DNA of 64,000 nt. Origin: Ascidia mentula. Lineage: Eukaryota; Chordata; Ascidiacea; Phlebobranchia; Ascidiidae. The notes below the pieces were generated by a model. That model saw only the letters and a list, made by a program, of their open reading frames with translations, did not search any database and was not told where the DNA came from. Both the position numbers and the translations under genes were made by a program. The stretch is from the NCBI GenBank assembly GCA_947561715.1, contig OX387199.1, forward strand, positions 23,069,001 through 23,133,000. Direction: 5' to 3'. This document shows positions 1 to 10,087 of this stretch, in pieces (the stretch's first letter is position 1; every line of letters begins with the position of its first letter).

Positions 1-925
1 GCACTCGTCTGACCAATCAGAGCAGTCGCCGACTCCATTAAACTTCTGTGAATTGAAGAAAACTTTTTAATTCGGTATTAAAATCGTGTTGCGAAATTAC
101 TGTTTGATGTTTAATTGGTGAGCAGATTACAACAAACTTTCCATAAACTTAACGGTTGGCAAAAAGATTAGAAAAAATCAAAGTAAATAAAATTATGTTA
201 ATTATTAACATGTGTTTACCTTCTCCTTCTTAACGAACAATGGATGTTTGTTTTCGCAATAAAACCTTCCGTCTTTTGTGCAGTTTATTTCGTCACTTTG
301 ATCATCGCAGTTAATTGTGAGGTCACAAACATCCGATTCGTTGACAGAAATCTAATTTTTACGAAACGTTTTTTTTTTGTTTCTGTCACAACGACACAAA
401 TTATATGGAATTGTAAAAGTTATTAGTAAAGCATGTATTTAACTGACGTTGTTGACATCATTGTGAATAAATAATGGATATTGTGGGCAACAATACATAA
501 TTGGAAATAGATAATTAATATTGGAAAACAAGTAATAAAAAAATTCCTTCAGTTCTAATTAACAATGGAAATTAGTTGTTGTTAAAACATTAGAACAGCA
601 GTTGTAAACTACAAATGTTGTCAGCAACGGATATTTTTACTTTAGCTCCGTCCAACGTTGGACAGTAGAATCTTCCTTCCTTTGTGCAGTTTTGTTCTGG
701 ATATTCGTCAGTTTCATCCTTGCAATCGATGAAACCGTCGCATACTTTGGACATAGGGATATTGAGAAGTCCGTCTTTTGTGTTGCACTGTTTCCGATGT
801 TTGCAAAATTGAGGATCTTCATCGTGGCCGAATCGTCGATGTTTCTCATAATTGTAGATCTGAGCACCGCAATCCCGCCTCCCATTGCACAATTGTTTGT
901 TGTCGAGCGTCCACGTCCTTATTTT
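1..925 (-). CDS. LDL-receptor class A repeat protein, three exons (partial gene)
   Basis: Three minus-strand exons read in order 641-925, 220-351 and 1-45 (running off the left edge), each with GT-AG borders. The first encodes two LDLa-like modules: a cysteine-rich stretch with NGRRDC, then VCDGFIDCKDETDEYPEQNC. The second encodes VCDLTINCDDQSDEINC and the third GVGDCSDWSDEC. The CDxxxDCxDxSDE pattern supplies the calcium-binding acidic residues of LDLa repeats. The peptide RFYC recurs after the cysteine of successive modules, suggesting duplication of exon-sized units. LDLa modules are extracellular ligand-binding domains, so this is probably a secreted or membrane protein. Upstream exons are likely beyond the transposon block near 13 kb. 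The full architecture, signal peptide and any transmembrane or catalytic domain lie outside what I can see, so I give no gene name. Confidence 0.7.
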
Positions 926-2129
926 CTGTGCAAAACACATCACGTGGTTCCTGGTATGTTTTTGTGCGAACGATTTGTTGCTCATGCTGGAAGAAATATT
1001 TTTGTTATTTTAAACGAATTTTTTCGTTAGTATTGTAATTCTTGTCAGGATTTCGTGGTTGTTACATGAGGTATCGTTAACAACTGCTGCTCTGCTTCTG
1101 TTATTATTTCATGCTGGAAATTAAGTACATTCTACTGCCTGCTGGATGTGTGTGTTTTAATGTTTTCACTTGTTGTATCTTTGTTGTTTTTAGAATACTG
1201 ATGATGTTCTAAGTACGAAATATATGTTTTCTCACAATTACGTGTCTTGGATGATTGCGTAATAATCTACGTCATTCCTAGTAATCACGTTTCCAACCTC
1301 ATATATTTTCTTTACCCCAAACTTCAACGCTTTACTGATCCAAACTTCACTATAGATCACACAGCAAAGATGATGAACAGATAAACTTTTGGCACCTGTC
1401 GGTAAGAAATAGTGTAACAGTGTAACTCTGTTTTGAGTTTTGGCCACATTTTACACTACTTTTGGCATCTAAGCTGTTTTGTGCAACTAAATTACTCCAC
1501 ACATGCCAACATTGCAACTTCTGTTAAACTCTGTACGTAGAGATCCACCGACTGAGTTACGACCTAAATAAAATAATTGTGTTTTTGACGCATTTTTTGT
1601 TGTGAACCGCAAAAATTATGCGGGCAAAACTTCGACCACCCCAGACCTAAAAGTGTTGTGCATTAAATCATTTGACTAATACGCTGGGATATTCGTACTT
1701 TTCACTTCGAATTGATGATAAATCTGTTATCGGGTAACTCACATATTTCAATTCACATTGGCGCGACACAAATTAAATCTACAATATAAGAAATGAATGA
1801 AAATGTTACAAAGTGGAAGTCCTGCTTGGATATTTAGACGACAATGTCGCTGTGGGTTTCACCATAGCTGCACTGATGAAACTTATTAGGTCGAAACAGT
1901 CGCCATCTCCCTGCAGCTCACTTTGTGCCTTAGGGCGTGCTCAAATTGGTGTGGCCCCCATCAATATGTGTTAAATTAGTGACGTAAATTAACATCATAG
2001 GCCAAAACTTTTCTAATTGGCAGATAAAGTTAACTATGGATCCAAATTGTTGCAGAATGCGAGACTAAGTCTCTGGTGGGATGTGGCCACATGCGGCGCT
2101 CTTGATATACTGTTTAACCTAGCAACCAC
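926..2129. other. intron or spacer between LDLa exons
   Basis: No convincing coding sequence. At 1873-1897 there is a hammerhead-like core (CTGATGA, a short hairpin, then GAAAC) inside a short dispersed repeat that recurs near 52000. Confidence 0.4.
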
Positions 2130-2176
2130 CTTATGTAACATAACCATTCTACCTGTAGTGTGCGGACGTGCGAGAA

Positions 2177-3226
2177 ATGGCAGAAAAGCCAAGTTACGCG
2201 CAAGTAGCATATAAAAAGTCGGCCGAATGGAGAAGGCCAAACTGTTTAAGTTTGAAGGCGGAAGGCATTTTGAAAAGAGAAAATGTGTTAGAAACTCTTA
2301 ATAATCTACAGTACTCAATCAAAAAGCTTACTGGAATAGCTGAAATGAGGGGAAACTCTTTTGACATCACCTGTACATCTAGAGAACATGTGCTCGACCT
2401 ATATGCAAAGCTTAGTACCCTAGAAGGGATAAAACACCTACGACTTTATGAAAGCGACAAAGTTAATGTCGCTGTAGGATGGGTTCCAATACCCTTTCCA
2501 AACCAGGCAATCGCAGAAGAGTTGACAGAGAAATATGGGAATGTTTCCAAGATGATACATCGTAAAGGAAGAGAAGGTTTGCTTTCAGGCATGCGTATCG
2601 CCACAATGAATGTATCCGACCTAGAAGATAACCCAATCCCAAGCTACATTAGAATTTTGAACTGCGAATTTTATGTTACCTACCATGGTCAGGTAGCAAC
2701 CTGTAAATACTGCGGGGAAAAGGGTCACAAACAATTCGTTTGCCCAAAACGTAAATTGGATTTCCCAGAGCTTGCAAATGTTCAGCCATCAAAACGTGCA
2801 AACACATCAGAATTGAAGCAAAAGCAAGGTAACAAAAATCCCGGAGCACCAGGTGCAAGTCAGGAGCAACCTGATAAGAAAGCTGCGACTACAACTGATA
2901 AGAGCCCAAAGGGCGATAGTGCCAAAGTGCCAAACACTGTAGCTGATTACAACTTGACCGATGAGTTCCAAGCCACGGAATCACCTCACGCAAGCACGCC
3001 CATCGATAAGCGGACCACCAGAAAACGACCAACAAGAAGCCCTGAAGACCTGCCTAAAAGCAAGTCAATTAGTCTTTGCGAAAGCGTAATTTCCTTGAAC
3101 TGTCCAGAATGTAAAGAGGAAATCTTGGTTACCTCCAAATCTAAATCAACACGCTGCTGGGGATGCTCGAAAGAATGGACTGTGGCGGTACAATGTTGCA
3201 GAGATGAACTGTTCCTTGGGGAGTAA
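2177..3226 (+). CDS. LINE ORF1 (gag-like RNA-binding protein)
   Basis: The likely start is the second methionine (MAEKPSYAQVA); an in-frame ATG lies three codons upstream at 2168. The N-terminal half resembles the RRM-like region of LINE ORF1 proteins. Around residue 180 there is a CCHC zinc knuckle, CKYCGEKGHKQFVC. A charged, Lys/Pro-rich linker follows, then a second Cys-rich segment (NCPECKEE, RCWGCSKEW, CC) cut short by a stop at 3224-3226. ORF1 proteins coat the element RNA and form the ribonucleoprotein needed for retrotransposition. The cysteine-rich C-terminus appears to continue in the overlapping +1 frame (next entry), so the protein is probably interrupted by an indel or decoded by frameshifting. 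Confidence 0.85.
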   Translation: MAEKPSYAQVAYKKSAEWRRPNCLSLKAEGILKRENVLETLNNLQYSIKKLTGIAEMRGNSFDITCTSREHVLDLYAKLSTLEGIKHLRLYESDKVNVAVGWVPIPFPNQAIAEELTEKYGNVSKMIHRKGREGLLSGMRIATMNVSDLEDNPIPSYIRILNCEFYVTYHGQVATCKYCGEKGHKQFVCPKRKLDFPELANVQPSKRANTSELKQKQGNKNPGAPGASQEQPDKKAATTTDKSPKGDSAKVPNTVADYNLTDEFQATESPHASTPIDKRTTRKRPTRSPEDLPKSKSISLCESVISLNCPECKEEILVTSKSKSTRCWGCSKEWTVAVQCCRDELFLGE

Positions 3227-3551
3227 AGTCTGCAAATGTCCGACATGTCGAAGCACAATGCGGCTTATGCCATGTTGTCAGGACTTTCAACCAGAATTCC
3301 GAAAGGAGGAGGGCACCTTCGAATGTAACCAATGCGAAAGGTACTCTACCATATGTGTCTGTAACGCGATGAATCGCGTCCCTAAGTCAACGATGAGCAT
3401 TGAGTGTTGTAATGCTGTGTGTAAACATAAAATAATTAACTGTGACTGTGGCAAAGTATTTGCGCAGCTCATAAACCCTGGCGAACCCTTTCGTTGTCCG
3501 TGCGGCATGGAATTTGAGTGGGACATCGAGATTGGACTGAAAAAATATTAA
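3204..3551 (+). CDS. Cys-rich continuation of LINE ORF1 in the +1 frame
   Basis: This frame overlaps the end of ORF1 by 23 nt and encodes 115 residues with many paired cysteines: CKCPTC, CCQDF, CNQC, CVC, CC, CKH, CDCG and CPCG. The pattern extends the CPEC/CWGC series at the ORF1 C-terminus. The overlap contains a run of four Gs just before the ORF1 stop, where a one-base change would fuse the frames. It could be a separate small ORF starting at ATG 3204, the product of programmed +1 frameshifting, or a mutated ORF1 tail. The function of the Cys-rich module is unknown to me. Confidence 0.6.
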   Translation: MNCSLGSKVCKCPTCRSTMRLMPCCQDFQPEFRKEEGTFECNQCERYSTICVCNAMNRVPKSTMSIECCNAVCKHKIINCDCGKVFAQLINPGEPFRCPCGMEFEWDIEIGLKKY

Positions 3552-3562
3552 ATAATGTCATA

Positions 3563-6500
3563 ATGGCGTCCCATATTGTTCCCTTTAATGTTCGGGGCCT
3601 AAACATGACTATTAAACGAAAATCGGTGTTTAACTTTTTGCGTCGCAAGTGTCACATTGCTTTTTTGCAAGAGACCCATTCCAGTCCTGACAACGCGAAA
3701 TTATGGCAACTAGAATGGGGCGGGGAAGCTATTTGGTCACATGGCAATAGGAGCAGCAGGGGAGTAGGAATCCTGTTCAACAAAGGCCTCTCTTATACGT
3801 TAAAAAACACCGTATCCGATCGCGATGGCCGATTCATTTTGGCTGAAATAGAAATTAACTCCAAAACAATAACCCTAGCTAATGTTTACGCACGCAACAA
3901 CGACTCCCCAGAATATTTCCACAACCTATTCGCAGAACTGTCAAACTTTTCTGGTGCGCCAGTTATAATGGGGGGGGATTTTAACCTAGCATTTGACCCC
4001 AGACTTGATAAAACCGGAAACGCCCATCACCCCAACAAACGAGCAAAGGAGGCCTTACAAAACTACATGCAACACTCGAATCTTACCGACATTTTTCGAT
4101 TTAAATTTCCCTCAACAAAAAAATTCTCCCGCACTCAGAAATCGCCACTGTCACTATCACGAATTGACTTTTTTCTTGTCAATCGCAGCTTAATTAGCGA
4201 CGTAGTAAACGTTGACATTGTCCCAGGAATTATGTCAGATCACAGTGTGCTAACCTTAGATGTTGCAATAAACCCATCTCCGAAAGGAAGGGGCTACTGG
4301 AAGCTAAATACTATGCATTTAAAAGATGAAAAATACAGGGCAACAATCAGGAAAGTCATCAACAACTTCATTCTTGAAAACCCAGAAACAGACACAAATC
4401 CCCACACCAGATGGGACGCATTAAAAGCAGTAATTCGGGGTGAGTCGATCCGATTTGCGGCCGTATTAAAGCGCAAATTAACCGTCAAACATAACGCCTT
4501 AGAGAAACAAATTACGTCACTGGAAACTGAGATAACCAACCTACAAGGGGACGATAAACAGAAGCGAGTCGAAGCACTTTCAAAAGCTAAAGGAAACTTG
4601 GACACCCTTTTAGAGCGACAAACAAAAAGTGCTATTATTCGGAGTAGGGTACGTTGGGCAGAAGAAGGAGAAAAAAACACAAAATACTTCCTGAACTTAG
4701 AAAAACGACATGTCGCAAAAAAAACCATCTCTAGATTATTGATCAACGGGACTATATCCACTGACCATAAATTAATACTGAATAACCTAGCTGGCTTTTA
4801 TACCCACCTGTATGAGAAACCTCCATGTTCGACTCCAAACACCCTGCTGACAAGTAACCTAGAAAAGCTTGCGCTGCCAAAAATTACTTGCGAACAAGCG
4901 GAAAAACTGAATGAGGAGACAACGGAAGCGGAATTTTTAAATGTGATTAAAACCATGCAAAAAAACAAATCGCCAGGCTTGGATGGCTTCCCGGTTGAAT
5001 TTTACAAGATATTTTGGGATGATATCAAACTGGTCTACCTAAATGCATGGAAGTTTACGGTTGAAACCGGTAAAATGTCCGCGAGCCAATCTGAAGGACT
5101 CATCACCCTAATTCCCAAACCAGGTAAAGACCTTTTACAGGCCCAAAATTATCGCCCAATAACCCTGCTAAACGTTGACTATAAGATCGCCGCCAAAGTG
5201 ATTAACACAAGAATACGCGGTGTTATCGACGATATCGTATCCAACGACCAAAACGGCTTTCTTCCACACCGCTATATAGGAACAAATATCCGGTTGCTGT
5301 TCGACATGATTGACAGTACGGACCATTACCGCGTTCCTGGGGCAGTACTGTCTTTAGATATTTATAAAGCCTTTGACACTTTAAGGTGGGAATTTATCTA
5401 CGCAACTCTCTCTGCGTTCGGGTTCGGAGTCAGATTTGTCAATCTCATTAAATGCTTTTACCAAAATGCCTCTGCGAGAGTCACCAATAGCAACTTTCTC
5501 TCAGAATCTTTTGACATAGAACGTGGCGTCAGACAGGGAGACCCACTCTCCCCAACGTTATTCGTGCTCTGCATCGAATGCCTAGCAACTGCGCTTAGAC
5601 AGGGTGATTTTGAAGGCATACGACTAAACGACAAAGAATACAAAACATCCTTATTTACGGATGATACACTCGTTTTTACTAAAGGTTCTGATGCGGATTT
5701 CACCAAAATCTTTCAAATTTTAGAGGAGTTCGGCGAAATGACAGGTTGCAAAGTAAATATGGAAAAGTCCTGTGCCTTTTTCATAGGTCCAAATCGCTCA
5801 AACCATCACAAACCATTTCAAAAGGATGGTCTTCAATGGCCCTCGGAATCTATTAAGTACCTTGGGGTTAGAATACCACTCACAAAATACAAAGATGAGG
5901 AACTTATCGAACTAAACTTTTCTCCGGCACTAAAAAAAGCGAACATAGTAATGAACCTTTGGGCGACCAGAGGATTGACCCTTCTCGGCAAAATAACAAT
6001 AGCTAAGAGTCTCATTATACCTCTATTGACATATAAACTGTGCGTCCTACCAGTGATCATCCCAAAAAAGTGCATTTGTAAAATCGACCGAGCCTTATTT
6101 AAATTTATATGGGGCTCATCTTGGGAACGAATTAAAAGAGTGAACCTGTGTAAAAGTTTGGATAACGGTGGGGCGGGCATGATACATATTGAGAACTATA
6201 TGTTGGCTCTAAAATTTAAAGCGCTCAGGGAATTATTTTGCGAGGAAACAAAAAATATAACGGGTCTTCAAACTCCATTCTTACACCCAAACAGATTGGA
6301 GACACTTTTAAACGCGACGGTCGGCCCATCTAGTACAATCTTGAGGAGCATCATCCCATTGAGAACCCTCCGTTGTAACATAAACATTGCGAAATCAATC
6401 CTGAGCAAAAACCCCGACCACGCATGCAACAGACCTCTCTGGCTCAACAAAGCATTAAAAAAACGCAGTAAACCCTTCTATTTCGAAACATTTATAGACG

Positions 6501-7315
6501 CGGGAGTAATGGCCCACAACGACCTACTAGACCACAATGGGGAATATTTGAAATATGATGCACTTACTACAAAATTTAGTCTTGACCCAAGTACAACAGA
6601 TTTCACTAAGTTTCTCAAGCTTATAGCATGCATGCCCGAGGAGTGGGACAATGGACCAGTGCCTTCACATAAAAACCTAACAGACGTTTTAAAAAATATC
6701 TTGACACATTGCGAGAGCACAAAGGCTTTGTATTCGTGGCTTCAAACCGCCAATATAATTCAACCCAAAGCACAAGCTGTATGGGAATCCTTAGTCAATG
6801 ACAGAGTACCTTGGAGGCAAATATATAAAAATATACCGCAAGCTACAGTGGAAACTAAATTAATAAGTTTTCAAATTAAGCTAAATCTCAGGGCCATTGT
6901 GACCAATAAAAAGTTAAAAGATCTGAAGTTTATAGAAACAGGTTCATGTGTCTTTTGCGAAAATGCCGAGAAAACGGTTTTACATTTATTTGTAAATTGT
7001 CCTATCGCAGCACATTACTGGGAAAATGTATGCAGTTGGCTAAGCGCTAAACTTCGTGTACCTTTGTATTTTTCTCGTGCGCATTTACTGTTTGGTAGAC
7101 ATGAAAATAACAATATTTTTGAATGCTTTTTAAATTGCGCTCTTCTTTGTGCCAGATTTGTGATTTATCGATGCAAATACGGTAAGAGGAAACCAACAAT
7201 AACAGAATTCGTAAATATGTTGCAAAAAACAAGATCTATAGAACTAAACATCGCCAGTGAAAAATACCGTAGCGAAACGAATTATTACAGAAGAAAGTGG
7301 TCCTACGCTGCTTGA
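3563..7315 (+). CDS. LINE ORF2: AP endonuclease - reverse transcriptase
   Basis: The frame is open from 3518. I take the methionine at 3563 (MASHIVPFNVRGLN) because the APE endonuclease domain begins there, giving about 1250 aa. Endonuclease motifs are FNVRGLN, FLQETH (catalytic Glu), GGDFNLAF and, near residue 225, SDHSVL. The RT domain shows NYRPITLLN, SLDIYKAFDTL (first catalytic Asp), RQGDPLSPTLF and FTDDT near residue 700, where the usual F/YADD alanine is threonine. The C-terminus has CVFC...HLFVNC, the Cys-His knuckle typical of L1-like ORF2. The enzyme nicks target DNA and primes cDNA synthesis on it. No internal stop is present, so the protein could be active. Confidence 0.93.
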   Translation: MASHIVPFNVRGLNMTIKRKSVFNFLRRKCHIAFLQETHSSPDNAKLWQLEWGGEAIWSHGNRSSRGVGILFNKGLSYTLKNTVSDRDGRFILAEIEINSKTITLANVYARNNDSPEYFHNLFAELSNFSGAPVIMGGDFNLAFDPRLDKTGNAHHPNKRAKEALQNYMQHSNLTDIFRFKFPSTKKFSRTQKSPLSLSRIDFFLVNRSLISDVVNVDIVPGIMSDHSVLTLDVAINPSPKGRGYWKLNTMHLKDEKYRATIRKVINNFILENPETDTNPHTRWDALKAVIRGESIRFAAVLKRKLTVKHNALEKQITSLETEITNLQGDDKQKRVEALSKAKGNLDTLLERQTKSAIIRSRVRWAEEGEKNTKYFLNLEKRHVAKKTISRLLINGTISTDHKLILNNLAGFYTHLYEKPPCSTPNTLLTSNLEKLALPKITCEQAEKLNEETTEAEFLNVIKTMQKNKSPGLDGFPVEFYKIFWDDIKLVYLNAWKFTVETGKMSASQSEGLITLIPKPGKDLLQAQNYRPITLLNVDYKIAAKVINTRIRGVIDDIVSNDQNGFLPHRYIGTNIRLLFDMIDSTDHYRVPGAVLSLDIYKAFDTLRWEFIYATLSAFGFGVRFVNLIKCFYQNASARVTNSNFLSESFDIERGVRQGDPLSPTLFVLCIECLATALRQGDFEGIRLNDKEYKTSLFTDDTLVFTKGSDADFTKIFQILEEFGEMTGCKVNMEKSCAFFIGPNRSNHHKPFQKDGLQWPSESIKYLGVRIPLTKYKDEELIELNFSPALKKANIVMNLWATRGLTLLGKITIAKSLIIPLLTYKLCVLPVIIPKKCICKIDRALFKFIWGSSWERIKRVNLCKSLDNGGAGMIHIENYMLALKFKALRELFCEETKNITGLQTPFLHPNRLETLLNATVGPSSTILRSIIPLRTLRCNINIAKSILSKNPDHACNRPLWLNKALKKRSKPFYFETFIDAGVMAHNDLLDHNGEYLKYDALTTKFSLDPSTTDFTKFLKLIACMPEEWDNGPVPSHKNLTDVLKNILTHCESTKALYSWLQTANIIQPKAQAVWESLVNDRVPWRQIYKNIPQATVETKLISFQIKLNLRAIVTNKKLKDLKFIETGSCVFCENAEKTVLHLFVNCPIAAHYWENVCSWLSAKLRVPLYFSRAHLLFGRHENNNIFECFLNCALLCARFVIYRCKYGKRKPTITEFVNMLQKTRSIELNIASEKYRSETNYYRRKWSYAA

Positions 7316-7475
7316 AGCATATACCCAAATAATTTGACTCTCTTTTGCTGATTTCTCGCCATTGTGTTTAACCATTGTTTTTTGTCTTCTTGCTTAGCCT
7401 TTTCTTCAATTGTACGCCTTTAGCGTCCTTTTTCAATAAAAAAAAAAAAAAAAAAAAAAACTTATGTAACATAAC

Positions 7476-7976
7476 TTGGTTTGTGCCAGTACTCGACTGC
7501 CAAGTGATAAGACGGTACTTTGCGTATCTAACACAAACATCTATGAGTAAATACATGCGTTTAATTTGCAGCTTTACGTCGTGATTAAAACTGAGCAATA
7601 ACTGAACCGGAACAGAATTTCCGCAACAGGTTCCTATTTTAATTCTTAGTTGCGCTCACTGCATACCGAAGTCACGTGTTTAGAGCAGTGTGACGTAAGT
7701 AACCGAACTCAAACTTCCGGTTTTTCACATGGAATACAGAAGATCGCCGTTTTAGTTTATTATGTTAAAATGCTGCTACCGTCAAATAAGTTCATTTACT
7801 GCATTCCACCAATCCATTCCGTTGTGTTTGGTGCTCTGTGTTCCACAAACGTGTTACATACTACACTAAACAATACTTGTAAGGCAACAAATAACCCGTT
7901 CGGACGATGTAGGTCAAAATCTTTACGCAGTATTGAACACGTTTTAAATTAAAGTTTATGCAACAACTTATAGTTG
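7476..7976. other. unannotated spacer between LINE and gypsy element
   Basis: About 500 bp between the 3' target duplication of the LINE and the TSD (ATAC, 7977-7980) of the gypsy element. I see no gene, repeat or recognisable motif. Confidence 0.5.
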
Positions 7977-7980
7977 ATAC

Positions 7981-8085
7981 TGAAGCGAGCTGCTCTTTAT
8001 TCTTCGAGCGTGTATGTAAAACTAACGCAATACGAGAGAACGTTAGAAAGAAGGCAACATATCCGCTGCGTTACACTCCGCCACA
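7981..8085 (-). repeat. 3' LTR of gypsy element
   Basis: Direct repeat of 12066-12170 with scattered substitutions. The shared core runs from GCTGCTCTTT to CTCCGCCACA. The outer flank ATAC matches the flank of the other LTR. At 105 bp it is unusually short for an LTR. Confidence 0.85.
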
Positions 8086-8109
8086 CAACCCCTCTCCAGA
8101 ATCGCACAG

Positions 8110-9330
8110 GTGGGCGAACAATACGACGAAAAAGATATCGTTATACAATCTGGAAAATGCGTTCGAGAAATACGAGGCGGGAAATGATGGTTTCACGCAT
8201 GTCATTCTGCTGCAAGTTGGTACGCTTGGGAGGTCTGCCCCGTTTGGGCGGTTGTGCCACTGCAACCGGCTCGGCGAGTTACACGAGATCCAGTTCGATT
8301 CTGTCCACGGAAACTGGCGTTCAACCAAATCTGGCATGCACTGCCCACCTTGTAAGTGTTAAAGGTGTGCGATGCTTGTCCGTTCGAAGAAACGCATAAC
8401 GACACGTTCGGAGGTCCTTCGGCAGTGCCACCTGCACATTGGCGTGGCGTGTATGGGGTTGGTAGAATCTGACGCACTGTCTCCTGCAAGTTGTTCAGGT
8501 TTGGGAGACTCAAGATGCCCATGTACAGCGGTGAAGCTGAATGCCAAGAAGGACGTGAAGTTGATCCACAGCTTGGACGGGAACCAACTTGGATCGGGGT
8601 CGGATGAAATGTCAAGGGGTATTATGCGCACGTTTTGGTTAATGTGGTAGCATTAGGCATTGGCACAGCTTCGGGCCGTCGCGTGAAACGATTGAAATTC
8701 GTAAGCAAGTACATGCATCCTTGCGACGGCGGTAATGGTCACACAATGTCTATGTTTAGGTGGGAAAAAAAGCTTATATGCACGTGGATAATCCATTAGG
8801 GGGGTACGCACATGCCGGTGGACTTTGACATTTAAGACACTCTTTTGTCCTTCTGCCAACTGAAGTGTGAAGTCCATGCCACACAAATTTGGCCGCAATA
8901 AGTTTGCGCGTGGTCCTGGCAGATGGGTGAGAGACATCACATGAAAAACCTTCTTTTGACAAGACTTTGGAACTACTGGTCGAGGCTTTCCCGTTGATAT
9001 GTCACAAAGGGTAGTAAGGGAATGACCGAGGCGAACATCGTCCAACCGAAGATTTGTTACCGCTGGGCGATACGCTTGCACTGCAACAAGAGCCTTTGCC
9101 ATCTCGACTGACCTGCAATAACAAATCTGCTTCTCATTCCGAATTACAGCTGGCAAACGTTCCATGAACAATTCCTTGAACAGAGCCACCATTTTCACTG
9201 CCAACCAGCGCAAGCATTTCATCCATGAGGTCCGAAGGTAATTTGACAACCAAAGATGGCAGGAAGCAAATGCTTTGCTCGCACTGACGGTATTGTGGTA
9301 AATGTCACTAATAAAGTTCACAGGCTTCGC
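8110..9330 (-). pseudogene. gypsy integrase remnant (zinc-binding domain to C-terminus)
   Basis: Minus-strand reading in at least two frames. Around 8780-8960 it reads SHPSARTTRKLIAAKFVWHG followed by RTKECLKCQ, the HHCC zinc-binding region of gypsy integrases, then VHRHVRTPLMDYP leading toward the catalytic core. The stretch 8110-8620 resembles the region after the core, ending in Arg/Pro-rich sequence near the LTR. Frameshifts and stops separate these pieces and the DDE core is not continuous. This is a decayed fragment. It fixes the orientation and class of the surrounding element, which otherwise has only its LTRs and a gag piece. Confidence 0.7.
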
Positions 9331-9399
9331 AGCAAAGGCATTGCAGCCTAGCTAGATCAGCCACTTTTCCCGACAAGTCGTAGCGTGATCTGAAAAATC

Positions 9400-9592
9400 A
9401 AGCTCCCGGTGAGGTTTGAACTCACGACCGTGGGCTAACCAGGCCCAACGCTCTACCAACTGAGCTACACAAGCTGTGAACCTTGTGATCAAAATACGAG
9501 AGCTGAGATCTCCAAATATAAAGGGCCTGCGCAGTGGGCGATCCTGCCTTGCTATACGGAACCATTGTATTACTTCTGCGTTGTCTCTCATA
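9400..9592 (-). mobile_element. tRNA-derived SINE inserted in the gypsy element
   Basis: On the minus strand, about 9480 down to 9404 folds as a tRNA-like cloverleaf. The A-box is TAGCTCAGTTGGTAGAGC, the anticodon stem-loop TGGGC-CTGGTTA-GCCCA would give anticodon GGT, and the B-box lies in GAGTTCAAACCTC. The acceptor stem is poorly paired and there is an extra base before the anticodon stem, so it is not a good functional tRNA. The adjoining sequence 9492-9590 matches 24484-24590 in a C1orf131 intron, showing a dispersed family. It sits at the junction between gag and integrase remnants. Confidence 0.65.
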
Positions 9593-9599
9593 AACGTTC

Positions 9600-9833
9600 C
9601 TTAATTGTTTCATAGCCGATCATCTTGCGGCGGATTTTCCAGCACTTCGATTAAGCGAACGACGGTTGGCGGATCTAAAGAAGCTACCTCATGAAAATAC
9701 TTTGTTGTGCCGCTCGAAATATTGCGAAGAACAAAATGTGCCTCTGCTTGCTGAAACAAAACTCTTGGCTGCGCCGTCCAAAAAGTAGGCAGCTTGACTG
9801 CATTCTGTGCTGCTGTTGTTCAATTTGCAAATC
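9600..9833 (-). pseudogene. gypsy Gag remnant
   Basis: The minus strand reads AVKLPTFWTAQPRVLFQQAE, then ISSGTTKYFHEVASLDPPTV and IEVLENPPQDD, a pattern I recognise from Ty3/gypsy capsid proteins (LPPFW...P..WF.QAE...F...I...TKY..V...L). It lies between the SINE and the Penelope insertion and has a stop before the YETIKERL-like segment. Only the N-terminal capsid portion remains. Confidence 0.7.
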
Positions 9834-9911
9834 AATAACGTTTTTGAAATTCCTGTTGCTGCCAGGCATATTGCAATTAAAAAATGTACTGCTCTTCTGG
9901 CATAAACGTAC

Positions 9912-9967
9912 TGTATTTTACGACGTTTCGTCTGCCATGCGGCGAGACTTCATCAGGTATGACGCAC
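9912..9967 (-). ncRNA. hammerhead ribozyme motif, left arm
   Basis: Inverted copy of the motif at 11945-12000: TCATCAG at 9950-9956 and TTTC at 9926-9929 are the complement of the CTGATGA and GAAA cores. Stem II is unchanged between the copies. The predicted cleavage site is after the GTC complementary to 9922-9924. Confidence 0.75.
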
Positions 9968-10087
9968 CAATTGCATCACACTGAAACACGCAGGGGCACA
10001 AAAGAAAAAGAAAAAAGGGGAACGTTGACACCCCTTGTCAACTCACGTGCTAGAGTCAGAGGCACCAAACATTGCAGAAGACACAAC

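Larger units (their letters stand above)
2145..7460 (+). mobile_element. near-intact L1/Tx1-type non-LTR retrotransposon
   Basis: A 5.3-kb LINE flanked by a perfect 15-bp target-site duplication, CTTATGTAACATAAC, at 2130-2144 and 7461-7475. It has a very short 5' leader (about 32 bp before the first ORF1 methionine in good context), ORF1 with a zinc knuckle, an open 1250-aa ORF2 with endonuclease and reverse transcriptase, a 3' UTR of about 120 bp, and an AATAAA (7435-7440) running straight into a pure A tract ending at 7460. The perfect duplication, pure poly(A) and long open ORF2 indicate a young insertion. Its position between LDLa exons suggests it landed in that gene's intron. L1/Tx1 affiliation is inferred from the APE-type endonuclease, RT motifs and the C-terminal CCHC. 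Confidence 0.93.

Noticed and set aside
7368..7598. Small ORFs across the LINE poly(A)
   Set aside because: They read through the A tract and the LINE 3' UTR; no support as genes.
9404..9480. Functional tRNA-Thr (GGT) gene
   Set aside because: The acceptor stem has a mismatch and wobble pairs, an extra base disrupts spacing before the anticodon stem, and the flanking sequence recurs at 24.5 kb; it is the head of a SINE.
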